Source: Wocania arenilitoris (lineage in GTDB: Bacteria; Bacteroidota; Bacteroidia; Flavobacteriales; Flavobacteriaceae). Taken from it: a stretch of 64,000 bases of DNA. This document shows, one piece after another, positions 42,822-52,047 of this stretch (its first letter is position 1; every line of letters begins with the position of its first letter). The stretch covers positions 62,001 to 126,000 of the forward strand of contig NZ_JAKKDU010000001.1 in assembly GCF_021728535.1 (NCBI RefSeq), written 5' to 3'. The notes under the pieces were generated by a model that made no database searches, was not told where the DNA came from, and was given only the letters and a program-made list of their open reading frames with translations. Position numbers and translations under genes: made by a program.

Positions 42822-44222
42822 CTATACAAGTTTCTTTTCTCGTGGAACAAGGGTCGTTAATTCTTCAATTCGAACGGGATTGCCCGACTCAATACTTTTC
42901 CTTGCTGCGATTCCAATCAAGATGGACATAGCACCATCTCTTACGCCTGCCGATCTATCGAATTCATCTTTTTTATTGGGATCGATAAAGACCTTATCCT
43001 GCAAACGACTGTCTCCACCACCATGTCCACCTTTTTCTGAACTTACAACCTGAGTATCATACTCATCATTCCATAGCTTATGAATGATAATCGGCTCATG
43101 GTTCATTGCATCGTTATCCTGATCCATTTCTGCTGCATGCATATTCTTCTGATCTATGTTAGAATCTTGAAGGTATGGGACGTGTCTCCAAGCCTCTATC
43201 CTCCCTTTGGTGCCATTAAATGAAACCCGATACCCTTCAAATGGTGAATAGGTGGTCAGTGAATAGTTCATCACCACATTATTAGCATATTTGACTTGTG
43301 CCGACATCTTATCATAGATGTTTATCTCTGATCGATACAGACAATTATCTCGAATATAGCCGTCGTGTTTTTCGTTATTGACATACAAATCCATCATACT
43401 CTGATCTTTGGTGATATCCCAATGGAAATCACATTTATCTTTAAAATCACATTCCCTACAATTCTTACCCTTAAAAGGACCGTTATCTCCATAAAATTCT
43501 AAATCGCCATAGGCAAAAACTTCCTCAGGATCGGAATTCAACCACCAGTTCATGAGATCGAAGTGATGCGTAGCTTTATGAATCAACAACGTACCACCTT
43601 CTTCTCTCAGACCATGCCACCTTCTGAAATATGATGCGCCATGACTGGTATTGAGGTAGTAATTAAAATCTACAGATACTATTTTCCCAATAGTATCATT
43701 TTTAATCAATTCCTTTATTTTAGTGGCGTATGGACTCCATCGGTAGTTAAACCCAACAATCAACTTCTTATTCGAATTACGTTCCGCATCAAGAATTGCC
43801 TGACATTTATCCTCATCAATGGTTAATGGTTTCTCCGTGAGTACATCGCATCCCATCTCAAGACCTTTAATGATAAATTCATGGTGGTTCGAATCCTTGG
43901 TAGTAACTATTACCAAATCTGGCTTGGTTTCGGTTACCATTTGCTCAAAATCAGAAAAAGTCGGACATGTTACACCTATAAATTTTTTAGCATAGGCTAA
44001 TCTACCAGGATTATTGTCAGACAAGCCGACAAATTCTAAAATATCTGAATATTTATCTACCAATCGTTTTCCCCAAAATCCATTTCCACGTATACCTGTG
44101 CCTATCATGCATATCTTTAGTTTTTGATCGCCCTTACCAAAGGCAAAGGAGCTTACTGGTAGTGCAGCACTTGCCGACAGCATGCTAATTGATTTTAGAA
44201 ATGTTCTTCTTGAATGTTCCAT
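42822..44222 (-). CDS. Gfo/Idh/MocA-family oxidoreductase with Tat signal
   Basis: 466 aa. Twin-arginine signal (HSRRTFLKSISMLSASAALP), NAD(P)-binding Rossmann fold near residue 35 (CMIGTGIRGNGFWG), TEKPLTI, and a C-terminal substrate domain. A Cys cluster CRECDFKDKC near residue 258 is seen in several Bacteroidota relatives. It probably acts on an exported sugar or glycoside. Codon use looks noticeably less AT-rich than in neighbouring genes, and an IS remnant follows upstream, so recent transfer is possible. Confidence 0.88.
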   Translation of the reverse strand: MEHSRRTFLKSISMLSASAALPVSSFAFGKGDQKLKICMIGTGIRGNGFWGKRLVDKYSDILEFVGLSDNNPGRLAYAKKFIGVTCPTFSDFEQMVTETKPDLVIVTTKDSNHHEFIIKGLEMGCDVLTEKPLTIDEDKCQAILDAERNSNKKLIVGFNYRWSPYATKIKELIKNDTIGKIVSVDFNYYLNTSHGASYFRRWHGLREEGGTLLIHKATHHFDLMNWWLNSDPEEVFAYGDLEFYGDNGPFKGKNCRECDFKDKCDFHWDITKDQSMMDLYVNNEKHDGYIRDNCLYRSEINIYDKMSAQVKYANNVVMNYSLTTYSPFEGYRVSFNGTKGRIEAWRHVPYLQDSNIDQKNMHAAEMDQDNDAMNHEPIIIHKLWNDEYDTQVVSSEKGGHGGGDSRLQDKVFIDPNKKDEFDRSAGVRDGAMSILIGIAARKSIESGNPVRIEELTTLVPREKKLV

Positions 44223-44418
44223 ATTTATGATGTAAATTTATTAGTTATGCGAATCAAGGGTTGAGAATATAATAAAAAAACAAGCTTAATTAATTGAAAA
44301 ACAACGCTTTAAACCTGTTTAAGTAATTGATTTTCAGTATCTTAATAGTCAATTTCAACAAGATTATTTTGGATACAAATCTCAACAACAAGGATTACAA
44401 GTTAGTAAAAATTTATTA

Positions 44419-44589
44419 TTACATATGTGAAAAGTATGAAGAAAGTCTACAGTTTGATTGCCAACGATGTAAAACTGAATATGGAATGTCTAATTCTTTA
44501 CAAACTTGTTTTACATTACCTTTGGAAATAATTAGTTCTACTGCTTTTTGCTTAAATGATGGACTGTAAGTCCTGTTTCTTTTTTTCAT
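44419..44589 (-). pseudogene. IS3-type transposase OrfA remnant
   Basis: A 56-codon minus-strand frame starting MKKRNRTYSPSFKQKAVELI and continuing SKGNVKQVCKELDIPYSVLHRWQ is the N-terminal HTH of an IS3-family OrfA (HTH_Tnp_1). It stops early and no OrfB follows. The sequence TGGACATTAAGTTGCGAGAT about 35 bases upstream of its start may be the IS end. The remainder of the 44223-44744 gap shows nothing else. Confidence 0.7.
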
Positions 44590-44744
44590 GATTCAAAGTT
44601 AATTTTTATAACTCTAAATCTCGCAACTTAATGTCCAGTCTAATATAGAAAGTCCAATTGGGTTTAAAACACACTTCTCATAGAGATAGTCACATGAGAA
44701 GTGAAAACCTAGACAGAGCTTAATTTACAGAACCGCTTCATTTA

Positions 44745-45371
44745 TTATTTACCATTAAAGGTATTCATCGTATTATTTACTCCAGATAAAACAAAAGATT
44801 TTATGAGCTCTACCGACTTATCCAGTCGTTCTGTAAGTGTTATGTTTTCTTCTTCTGTCCACTCGCCTAAAACATAATCTACTTGTCTGCCTTTGCTAAA
44901 AGTATCACTTATACCAAACCTAAAACGGTTGTATTTTGTAGTGTTTAATTTATCTTGAGTATCTTTTAATCCATTGTGTCCGCCATCGCTTCCCTTTGTT
45001 TTTAAACGAATGCTTCCAAAGGGTAAATTTAAATCATCCGTAATAACCAACAAATTCTCTAAAGGAATTTTCTCTTTTGTTAACCAATACAAAATGGCTT
45101 TTCCACTTAAATTCATATAGGTGCTTGGTTTTAAAAATATAAACGTTCTGCCTTTTAGTTTATATGTAGCAATATCTCCAAGTTTTTGAGTTTCGAAAAT
45201 CAAATCTTCTTTATTGGCAAAAAAATCTAAAACTTTAAAACCAATATTGTGTCTTGTGTTTTGGTATTTCTCTCCAACGTTTCCTAAACCTACTATTAAG
45301 AATTTTTTCATAGAATCAAGATCCTTTAAATGCTTTTTCTTTTTAAATAAGCTGATTAAAAATTTACACAT
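44745..45371 (-). CDS. pth: Peptidyl-tRNA hydrolase
   Basis: 208 aa from ATG 45371, 188 aa from ATG 45311 (MKKFLIVGLGN). Pth frees tRNA from stalled peptidyl-tRNA. Catalytic His in YQNTRHNIGF, conserved Asp in ITDDLNLPFG and GSDGGHNGLK. The basic N-terminal extension (KFLISLFKKKK) resembles extensions I recall on other flavobacterial Pth, so the longer start is kept, but the shorter is possible. Confidence 0.93.
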   Translation of the reverse strand: MCKFLISLFKKKKHLKDLDSMKKFLIVGLGNVGEKYQNTRHNIGFKVLDFFANKEDLIFETQKLGDIATYKLKGRTFIFLKPSTYMNLSGKAILYWLTKEKIPLENLLVITDDLNLPFGSIRLKTKGSDGGHNGLKDTQDKLNTTKYNRFRFGISDTFSKGRQVDYVLGEWTEEENITLTERLDKSVELIKSFVLSGVNNTMNTFNGK

Positions 45372-45394
45372 AAAAGTTTATTTGTGTAAAAATA

Positions 45395-45426
45395 AAAAAG
45401 CATCCTGAATAAAACAGGATGCTTTT
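45395..45426 (-). terminator. Intrinsic terminator after rplY
   Basis: AAAAAGCATCCTG / CAGGATGCTTTTT stem with AATAAAA loop, T-rich on both strands, directly downstream of rplY and upstream of pth. Confidence 0.88.
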
Positions 45427-45449
45427 TATTATTTAATTGAGAATAATTT

Positions 45450-46088
45450 CTATTCTTGAGTCTCAGTTGCTTCAGCTCCTTCTGCTGCAGTTGCTTCAGC
45501 TCCTTCTTCTAATTCTTCTTCATCTTCTTCATCTTCAACAGCTACTCTTGATGTCTTAATTTGACATACCACAGTATTGTCTGAATGTAAGAATGTGTAT
45601 TTATCGCTTGGTAAATCGCCAACCGCTATTTTATCGCCAATTTTTAGAGGCGTAATATCTATCTCTATGAAATCTGGTAAGTTAGCAGGAAGCGCTTTAA
45701 TACGTAGTTTACGGTTGTTTCTTCTTAAAACACCACCGTTTTTAACGCCTCTTGAGTTTCCTACAAGTTGAACAGGAATATTTAAAGCAATTTCTTTGTC
45801 TTCAAATAATTGATAGAAATCTACGTGTAAAATTCTGTCTGTTACTGGGTGAAATTGAATGTCTTGGAGTACGGCGTTTAAAGTTTCTCCATTGCCTAGC
45901 TCAATCACAACTGTATGCGCATTTGGCGTGTATACAAGTTTTGAGAAGGCTAATTCTGGTGCTGAGAAATGCACTGGTTTATCTCCTCCGTATAATACGC
46001 AAGGAACCTGACCAGCATTACGTAAGGCTTTTGTTGCTTTTTTGCCCACGCTTTCTCTTTGAGATCCGTTGATTGTAATTGATTTCAT
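45450..46088 (-). CDS. rplY: 50S ribosomal protein L25 (general stress protein Ctc type)
   Basis: 212 aa long form of L25: 5S rRNA-binding N-terminal domain (about 1-95) plus the Ctc C-terminal domain, ending in an acidic, Ala/Glu-rich tail (about 185-212). Starts with [33 protein letters not shown], typical for the family. Its 5' neighbour prs lies in the same direction, a common bacterial pairing. Confidence 0.96.
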   Translation of the reverse strand: MKSITINGSQRESVGKKATKALRNAGQVPCVLYGGDKPVHFSAPELAFSKLVYTPNAHTVVIELGNGETLNAVLQDIQFHPVTDRILHVDFYQLFEDKEIALNIPVQLVGNSRGVKNGGVLRRNNRKLRIKALPANLPDFIEIDITPLKIGDKIAVGDLPSDKYTFLHSDNTVVCQIKTSRVAVEDEEDEEELEEGAEATAAEGAEATETQE

Positions 46089-46156
46089 TTTTGTTTATAT
46101 ATTAATTTAATTATTTACATTATTTATATAGTCGCTAGCGTTTACAGCTATAATTG

Positions 46157-46179
46157 GTAGCTGAGCTTGTCGAAGCTAC
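46157..46179. repeat. GAGCTTGTCGAAGC-type palindrome over the prs stop codon
   Basis: GTAGCT / AGCTAC arms around GAGCTTGTCGA. The palindrome overlaps the last codon of prs. Words of the form CTTCGACAAGCTC are widespread bacterial intergenic palindromes. Confidence 0.5.
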
Positions 46180-47117
46180 ATAACAAATTGAGAACTAATC
46201 GATTTATTATGATGCACTTTGTGCATAACATTAGCAAATAAATCTGCACAACTTAAAACTCTAATTTTATCACTGTTTTGTGATAAAGGAATAGAATCTG
46301 TTACTATGAGTTCTTCTAATTTTGATTTTTCTATGTTTTCATAAGCTTTACCAGACAATATAGGGTGCGTACAAATAGCTCTTACACTTAATGCACCACG
46401 TTCTATCATTAAATCTGCCGCTCTAGTTAATGTTCCTGCTGTATCTACCATATCATCAACCAATACTACATTTTTACCTTCAACATTACCTATTAATTCC
46501 ATGTGCGAAATAACATTAGCTTTTGCGCGTTGTTTGTAGCAAATTACTACATCGCTTTCTAAAGCCTTAGAATAGGCATAAGCTCTTTTGGAGCCTCCCA
46601 TATCTGGCGAAGCAATGGTTAAATTATCAAGCCCTAAGCTTTTTAAATATGGTAAAAATATTGTTGAAGCAAATAAATGGTCTACAGGCCTTTCAAAAAA
46701 ACCTTGAATTTGGTCTGCATGCAAATCCATGGTGATTATTCTAGTTGCTCCAGCAGCTTCAAGCATTTTTGCTATTAATTTAGCTGCAATCGGTACTCTT
46801 GGTTTATCTTTTCTATCTTGTCTCGCCCAACCAAAATAAGGCATTACTGCAGTAATATGTCTTGCCGAGGCACGTTTTGCTGCGTCAATCATCAGCAACA
46901 TTTCCATCAAATTTCTTGGTTCTGGATGTGTTGATCCGATTATAAAAATTCTAGTCCCACGGATGGACTCCTCATAAGACGGTTGAAACTCGCCATCGCT
47001 GTAGGTTGATGTTATTACATTCCCTAATTCTTCTCCATAAGCCTTTGCTATTTTTTGTGCTAAAATTGTACTTTGAGTACACGCAAATATTTTGGCTCGA
47101 GTTTTTATTTTGGTCAT
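46176..47117 (-). CDS. prs: Ribose-phosphate pyrophosphokinase
   Basis: 313 aa class I PRPP synthetase, making PRPP from ribose 5-phosphate and ATP for nucleotide, His and Trp synthesis. Catalytic/metal region ITMDLHADQIQGFF and PRPP-binding loop VVLVDDMVDTAGTLTRA. Normal length. Confidence 0.98.
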   Translation of the reverse strand: MTKIKTRAKIFACTQSTILAQKIAKAYGEELGNVITSTYSDGEFQPSYEESIRGTRIFIIGSTHPEPRNLMEMLLMIDAAKRASARHITAVMPYFGWARQDRKDKPRVPIAAKLIAKMLEAAGATRIITMDLHADQIQGFFERPVDHLFASTIFLPYLKSLGLDNLTIASPDMGGSKRAYAYSKALESDVVICYKQRAKANVISHMELIGNVEGKNVVLVDDMVDTAGTLTRAADLMIERGALSVRAICTHPILSGKAYENIEKSKLEELIVTDSIPLSQNSDKIRVLSCADLFANVMHKVHHNKSISSQFVM

Positions 47118-47169
47118 AACTAACTACTTGTTAATGAGTCGAAAAAGGTTACTTATTTTTAATGAGGTG

Positions 47170-47177
47170 CAAATTTA
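47170..47177 (-). promoter_or_regulatory. -7 box (TAAATTTG) of prs
   Basis: TAnnTTTG match on the minus strand, about 52 bases before the prs ATG. Confidence 0.45.
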
Positions 47178-47243
47178 GGGATTTATTTGAATTCCAAAAG
47201 GATAAAAGCGACTATTTTAATAGTTATGAGTAAAAATATTTTA

Positions 47244-47251
47244 TATTTTTG
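47244..47251 (+). promoter_or_regulatory. -7 box (TATTTTTG) of tRNA-Leu
   Basis: TAnnTTTG element ending 12 bases before the mature tRNA 5' end. Confidence 0.55.
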
Positions 47252-47263
47252 CTGTCAGAAATT

Positions 47264-47345
47264 GCTCAAGTGGCGGAATTGGTAGACGCGCTGGATTCAA
47301 AATCCAGTTTCTTCGGAAGTGTGGGTTCGATTCCCACCTTGAGTA
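47264..47345 (+). tRNA. tRNA-Leu (anticodon CAA)
   Basis: Full cloverleaf: acceptor GCTCAAG / CTTGAGT (one G-U), D arm with GGTAGACGC, anticodon stem CTGGA / TCCAG with loop TTCAAAA giving CAA, long class II variable arm (CTTCGGAAG) and T arm GTGGG-TTCGATT-CCCAC. The CCA end is not encoded. Confidence 0.97.
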
Positions 47346-47351
47346 CAAATA

Positions 47352-47394
47352 AAACCTCAACTATTTAATAACTAAATAAATTGAGGTTTTTTTA
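47352..47394 (+). terminator. Bidirectional terminator after tRNA-Leu
   Basis: AAACCTCAA / TTGAGGTTT with a 20-base loop and T-tract; it serves tRNA-Leu and probably the convergent CBM9-like gene. Confidence 0.7.
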
Positions 47395-47396
47395 TT

Positions 47397-48077
47397 TTAT
47401 TCGAAAACTAGCTCTCCAAAAAATTCAGGCAAATGGAAATTTGGTTTAGGGTAATCAATAGGTGCCCATGTAAGCCAATGAGGATGTGAAGTTTCATCAG
47501 CACACTTATAAAAATTTGCGCGCCAACTTACACCTGCTTTAGGCTGCTCTACTTTCATATATTTTGATAGTATTGAAATAGGTATGCTATATTCAACAGT
47601 CCAGTTTTCTGGTTCAGTAGATTCTGTATCTACATTTTTTTTTAAGGAATGAGATATTGTGATTTTTTTACAGTCCTCAAGGGCTACTTTGCCATTTATT
47701 TCCTTGTTTTTAAGATGGTATCCGAGCAGAAAAACACCTTTGCAATTTGCTTCTAAATTAAAATATCCTATGTCTGTATCTAATCCGGGAGTAAAAAAGA
47801 ATTCTACACAGCTATCTTCCCAAACGTTTCCATGTGTTTCGGTCGCTATAGCTCTTATATAGTTATCATTAACACTAAAAATAATATATATATTATTAGC
47901 ATCATAACGTAACTTTACCTTTGTTTCTGGGAAATGAAAAGGTTTTTCTCCCATAAAGTTTTTTAAACCGATTGATTTGGTGTTTTTCCATATTTGTTTA
48001 TCCCATTTTGAATTAATATTGTGAGGTTCAGTGGATTTCTCAACTTTATATAAATACAATGATTTATTTGAAGTCAT
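47397..48077 (-). CDS. CBM9-like carbohydrate-binding domain protein
   Basis: 226 aa formed almost wholly of a family 9-like carbohydrate-binding fold (WDKQIWKNTKSI, VKLRYDANNIYIIFSVND, VWEDSCVEFFFTPG). No clear signal peptide from the ATG at 48077. Downstream of the FGE gene on the same strand and close to a sulfatase, so a role in handling a (sulfated) glycan is suggested by context only. Confidence 0.82.
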   Translation of the reverse strand: MTSNKSLYLYKVEKSTEPHNINSKWDKQIWKNTKSIGLKNFMGEKPFHFPETKVKLRYDANNIYIIFSVNDNYIRAIATETHGNVWEDSCVEFFFTPGLDTDIGYFNLEANCKGVFLLGYHLKNKEINGKVALEDCKKITISHSLKKNVDTESTEPENWTVEYSIPISILSKYMKVEQPKAGVSWRANFYKCADETSHPHWLTWAPIDYPKPNFHLPEFFGELVFE

Positions 48078-48316
48078 GTCTTTTTTATTAGTGTTAATCT
48101 TTTTGTATTGTAATAAAAGTATGGTAATAATAAATGAGTAATACCCCTTTAATTAATTCTCCCGTTTTTGTATCAACTCCATTACTAGGTGCAATACTAA
48201 TTTTGCTTCTAACCGAGTTCTTTTGCTAAATTTGTTTACTTTCATGAACTGTTACTAATAAATAAATTAAATTGAAACAGAAAGAACCATTGTAAAGCAA
48301 GCTAAGTGTTGAGATA

Positions 48317-49417
48317 CTATTCTTTTACTAACATATCTGGAGTGGCAACCGTTCTAAAACCTATATGCTCAGATGAAGAGTCTGTACTAGACCCCATTCG
48401 AGATGAAATTCTATAACTCGCACAGTACGAATAACTGCATAAAAACGAGCCTCCTTTTATAATTTTTTCTTGAATATATGGGTTGTTTGGATTGTAGGCT
48501 TTTTCTGCGCCTTTAGGGTTGTTTGTTGTAGTATTTGTTGACGCTAATTCTTGGTAATAATTAATATTATACCAATCTGTAGTCCATTCCCAAACATTAC
48601 CAGCCATATCATATAAACCTAAACTGTTTGGAGGATAAGATTTCACAGGTGCTGCTCTCTCGTAACCATCTTCAAAAGTGTTAAACACAGGGAATTCACC
48701 TTCCCATGTATTTGCATTTTTAGACAATATGTTAATGTCATCACCCCAAAAATACATGGTGTTTGATTTTTTTCCTCTAGCTGCGTACTCCCATTCTGCT
48801 TCTGTTGGCAAACGTCTTCCAGCCCATTTACAATAAGCTTGAGCATCCTCAAAAGAGATATGTGTAACAGGGTAATTTTCTTTTCCTTCTAAAGTCGATT
48901 TAACACCACTTGGGTGTTTCCAGTTTACACCAATTACCCATCGCCACCATTGCGAAAAATCATATAAGTTAGGGACAGATGTTTTTGTTTTTTTAAACAT
49001 TAAAGACCCTGGTTGCATAATAGTATCATGGGGTTTGGGCGTGCCTTGAGGTAATTGTTTTTTCATTTCCTCCCAATCAATTTCTCGTTCTGCTACGGTA
49101 ATATATCCTGTCTCTTCAACAAATTTAGAGAATTGCGCATTTGTTACTTCGGTTATATCCATAAAGAACCCATCAACACTTACAGAATGCTGTGGTTTTT
49201 CGTGCATCATTGCTATTTCATCATGAGGTACAGCGCCTTGTAAAAAAGTGCCTCCAGGAATCCATAGCATACCTTTTGGAGGGTTGTTAATTATACTATC
49301 GTAAATAGTAGTACTGACATTCTTTGTATTACTATTAACTCTTTCAGTTTTATTAAAACTTTTATTCTTACAACAAAAAAAAGTAAAAACACAAATGCAA
49401 ATTATTAGAGTCCTCAT
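48317..49417 (-). CDS. Formylglycine-generating enzyme family lipoprotein
   Basis: 366 aa with a lipoprotein-type signal (TFFCC) and an FGE-sulfatase (SUMF1) domain from about residue 48. The active-site pair is retained: GGSFLCSYSYCASYR, Cys327 and Cys332, matching the copper-binding cysteines of true FGEs. Many Bacteroidota SUMF1 proteins lack these, so this one is probably a working FGE that converts the cysteine of an exported sulfatase. The sulfatase gene is divergent, about 120 bases away. Confidence 0.88.
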   Translation of the reverse strand: MRTLIICICVFTFFCCKNKSFNKTERVNSNTKNVSTTIYDSIINNPPKGMLWIPGGTFLQGAVPHDEIAMMHEKPQHSVSVDGFFMDITEVTNAQFSKFVEETGYITVAEREIDWEEMKKQLPQGTPKPHDTIMQPGSLMFKKTKTSVPNLYDFSQWWRWVIGVNWKHPSGVKSTLEGKENYPVTHISFEDAQAYCKWAGRRLPTEAEWEYAARGKKSNTMYFWGDDINILSKNANTWEGEFPVFNTFEDGYERAAPVKSYPPNSLGLYDMAGNVWEWTTDWYNINYYQELASTNTTTNNPKGAEKAYNPNNPYIQEKIIKGGSFLCSYSYCASYRISSRMGSSTDSSSEHIGFRTVATPDMLVKE

Positions 49418-49536
49418 TAAGCTTAACTGATTAATTGATGGTAAAAATATTAATTTACTTTTACTAAATCTTTATATTTTATAGATAAAGTTCTTATTTT
49501 GTGAATTATTATGTTTCAATTAAAAAATCATATCGA

Positions 49537-51096
49537 ATGCTTAAAACTAAACATCTCTTTTTTGGCTTTTTAATTTTATTTCATATTTCTTGCAATAAAA
49601 AAGAAAAAGTGATAAACAAAAGCCCTGGAAAGCCTAATATAGTTTATATTTTAGCCGATGATTTAGGGTATTCAGAATTGGGGGTCTATGGTCAAGAAAA
49701 AATTGAAACACCTAATATAGACAAGTTAGCAAAAGGAGGTATGCTTTTTACTCAGCATTATTCAGGAGCTCCTGTATGTGCTCCAGCAAGAGCATCATTG
49801 CTTACAGGAAAGCATTTAGGACATTCTTACATAAGAGGCAATGATGAATGGCATACCAGAGGAAAGGTTTGGGATTACCTAGAAATGGCAAAAGATTCTA
49901 CTATTGAAGGCCAACGCCCATTGCCAAAAAACACCATAACCATTGCTGAATTATTACAACAATCTGGTTATGCTACAGGTATTGTTGGCAAATGGGGTTT
50001 AGGTGCTCCAAACACACATTCTTTACCAACACAAATGGGGTTTAATTATTTCTTTGGCTATAATTGCCAGCGTCAGGCACACACATACACACCTTTACAT
50101 TTATATGAAAATGAAAAAAGATACTATTTAGATAATGATACGGTTCCTCCAAACGAAAAATTAGATAAAAATGCAGACCCTAATGATGTTGCGAGTTATA
50201 AAAAATATACACAACCCTTCTACGCTCCAGAAGTTTCATTTGACAAAATGATTGGTTTTGTTGATTCTAATAAAGACAAACCGTTCTTTTTATATTGGGC
50301 AACTCCTATTCCACATATGCCATTACAAGCTCCAAAAAAATGGGTAGATTATTATGTAAATAAGTTTGGGGAAGAGCCACCATATATTGGCAACAAAGGT
50401 TATTTTCCTAACCGCTACCCTAAAGCGACTTATGCTGCAATGATTTCTTATTTAGATGAAAAAGTAGGCGACCTCATTGCGCATTTAAAATCGATTGATG
50501 AATATGATAATACACTTATTATTTTTACATCCGATAATGGCCCTAGTTATGCCGGTGGTGCAGATCCTGTTTGGTTTAAAAGCGCAAAACCTTTTAATGG
50601 TGAATACGGAAGAGGTAAAGGATTTCTTTATGAAGGTGGGATTCGTGTACCTATGATTGCTTCATGGGCTGGAAAAATAAAACCAAACACATTAACAAAT
50701 CATATGTCATCTTTTTACGATGTTATGGCTACGCTTTGCGATGTTGCACAAATTGAAAGCCCAAAAAACACTGATGGTATTAGTTTTTACAACACCTTAG
50801 TTGAAAAGGAAACTCAAAAAAAACATGATTATATGTACTGGGAATTCCCAGAATATAATGGGCAAGTGGCAATACGTCAAGGCAAATGGAAATTTGTTTG
50901 GCAAAAAATTAAGAAAGGTAATACAGAGGTTGAGCTTTACAATCTTGATGAAGATCTTTTAGAAGAACATAATATTGCAAATAATCATCCTGAACTTATT
51001 GAAAACTTTTATCAAATCATTAAAAAAGAACACACCACACCAGAAATAGATAAATTTAAAATTCAAGCTTTAGAAAACATTATTAATTCTAAATAA
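49537..51096 (+). CDS. Sulfatase (arylsulfatase family) lipoprotein
   Basis: 519 aa from ATG 49537 (an upstream GTG at 49501 is possible). Lipobox HISC, Cys19. Alkaline-phosphatase-like fold: metal site ADDLGYS (Asp41, Asp42), formylglycine motif CAPARASLLTGK (Cys81, CxPxR), TSDNGPS with the second metal pair. Cleaves sulfate esters, likely from algal or other polysaccharides. The cysteine-type motif requires FGE, which is encoded next door. Confidence 0.94.
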   Translation: MLKTKHLFFGFLILFHISCNKKEKVINKSPGKPNIVYILADDLGYSELGVYGQEKIETPNIDKLAKGGMLFTQHYSGAPVCAPARASLLTGKHLGHSYIRGNDEWHTRGKVWDYLEMAKDSTIEGQRPLPKNTITIAELLQQSGYATGIVGKWGLGAPNTHSLPTQMGFNYFFGYNCQRQAHTYTPLHLYENEKRYYLDNDTVPPNEKLDKNADPNDVASYKKYTQPFYAPEVSFDKMIGFVDSNKDKPFFLYWATPIPHMPLQAPKKWVDYYVNKFGEEPPYIGNKGYFPNRYPKATYAAMISYLDEKVGDLIAHLKSIDEYDNTLIIFTSDNGPSYAGGADPVWFKSAKPFNGEYGRGKGFLYEGGIRVPMIASWAGKIKPNTLTNHMSSFYDVMATLCDVAQIESPKNTDGISFYNTLVEKETQKKHDYMYWEFPEYNGQVAIRQGKWKFVWQKIKKGNTEVELYNLDEDLLEEHNIANNHPELIENFYQIIKKEHTTPEIDKFKIQALENIINSK

Positions 51097-51122
51097 TTCG
51101 TTTTCTAAACCTTAGGTTTTCA

Positions 51123-51130
51123 TACCTTTG
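51123..51130 (+). promoter_or_regulatory. -7 box (TACCTTTG) of the yicC-gmk-nadD run
   Basis: TAnnTTTG match 22 bases before the yicC ATG. Confidence 0.5.
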
Positions 51131-51152
51131 TGCAACTTAATATATTTGGAAT

Positions 51153-52010
51153 ATGATACATTCAATGACGGGTTATGGAAAATCTGTATTGCAATTACCA
51201 ACAAAAAAAATCACTTTAGAAATAAAATCTTTAAATAGTAAAAGTCTCGATTTAAATACTAGAATGCATTCTATTTATAGAGAAAAAGAGTTAGCCATAA
51301 GAAAGCTACTTGCTAAAAAGTTAGAACGTGGTAAAGTAGATTTTTCAATTTATGTAGAGACGACTGCTGAAGACACTTCAACACAAATTAATGCTCCTGT
51401 TGTTAAACAATATATAAACCAATTAAAAAATGTAGTTAAAGGTAACGAGATAGATTTCCTTAAAATGGCCGTTCGATTTCCAGATGCACTTAATACAGTA
51501 AGAGAAGAAATTGATGAAAAAGAATGGAAACAGATTGAAGTTGAAATTGAAAATGCAATAACACGTTTAAATCAACATAGATTAAATGAAGGAAAGGTTT
51601 TAGAATCAGATTTTAAAACTCGCATTAGTAATATTGACGATATTCTTAATGGCGTTATAAAAATAGACCCAGAACGTGTTAAAGCTGTGCGCGAAAGACT
51701 GCTTAAAGGTGTTGAAGAGTTAAAAGAGAAATACGACGAAAACAGATTTGAGCAAGAGCTGGTTTATTATATTGAAAAGTTTGATATTACCGAAGAAAAA
51801 GTGCGTTTAAAAAACCATTTAAATTATTTTTTAGAATGCTTAAATTCTAAAGACTCTAATGGTAAAAAATTAGGGTTTATTAGTCAGGAAATTGGTCGAG
51901 AAATAAATACTATTGGCTCTAAAAGTAATTATGCACCTATGCAACAATTAGTGGTTCAAATGAAAGATGAACTTGAAAAAATTAAGGAACAGTTATTGAA
52001 TGTACTCTAA
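51153..52010 (+). CDS. YicC-family endoribonuclease
   Basis: 285 aa, YicC_N plus DUF1732. MIHSMTGYGKSVLQLPTKKI start and the C-terminal IGREINTIGSKSNYAPMQQLVVQMKDELEKIKEQ are diagnostic. E. coli YicC is an RNase acting on small RNAs. The conserved gene order yicC-gmk-nadD is kept here. Confidence 0.94.
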   Translation: MIHSMTGYGKSVLQLPTKKITLEIKSLNSKSLDLNTRMHSIYREKELAIRKLLAKKLERGKVDFSIYVETTAEDTSTQINAPVVKQYINQLKNVVKGNEIDFLKMAVRFPDALNTVREEIDEKEWKQIEVEIENAITRLNQHRLNEGKVLESDFKTRISNIDDILNGVIKIDPERVKAVRERLLKGVEELKEKYDENRFEQELVYYIEKFDITEEKVRLKNHLNYFLECLNSKDSNGKKLGFISQEIGREINTIGSKSNYAPMQQLVVQMKDELEKIKEQLLNVL

Positions 52011-52047
52011 ATGTTTAGTAGTATAAACAAAAAATATTCATGTATTT

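Noticed and set aside
45752-46072. Plus-strand 106-codon frame antisense to rplY
   Set aside because: Overlaps a clear ribosomal protein gene completely; composition is that of a mirror frame.
48153-48245. Minus-strand 30-codon ORF (MKVNKFSKRTRLEAKLVL...) upstream of the CBM9-like gene
   Set aside because: Too short and unsupported: no promoter box, no terminator of its own and no recognisable family.
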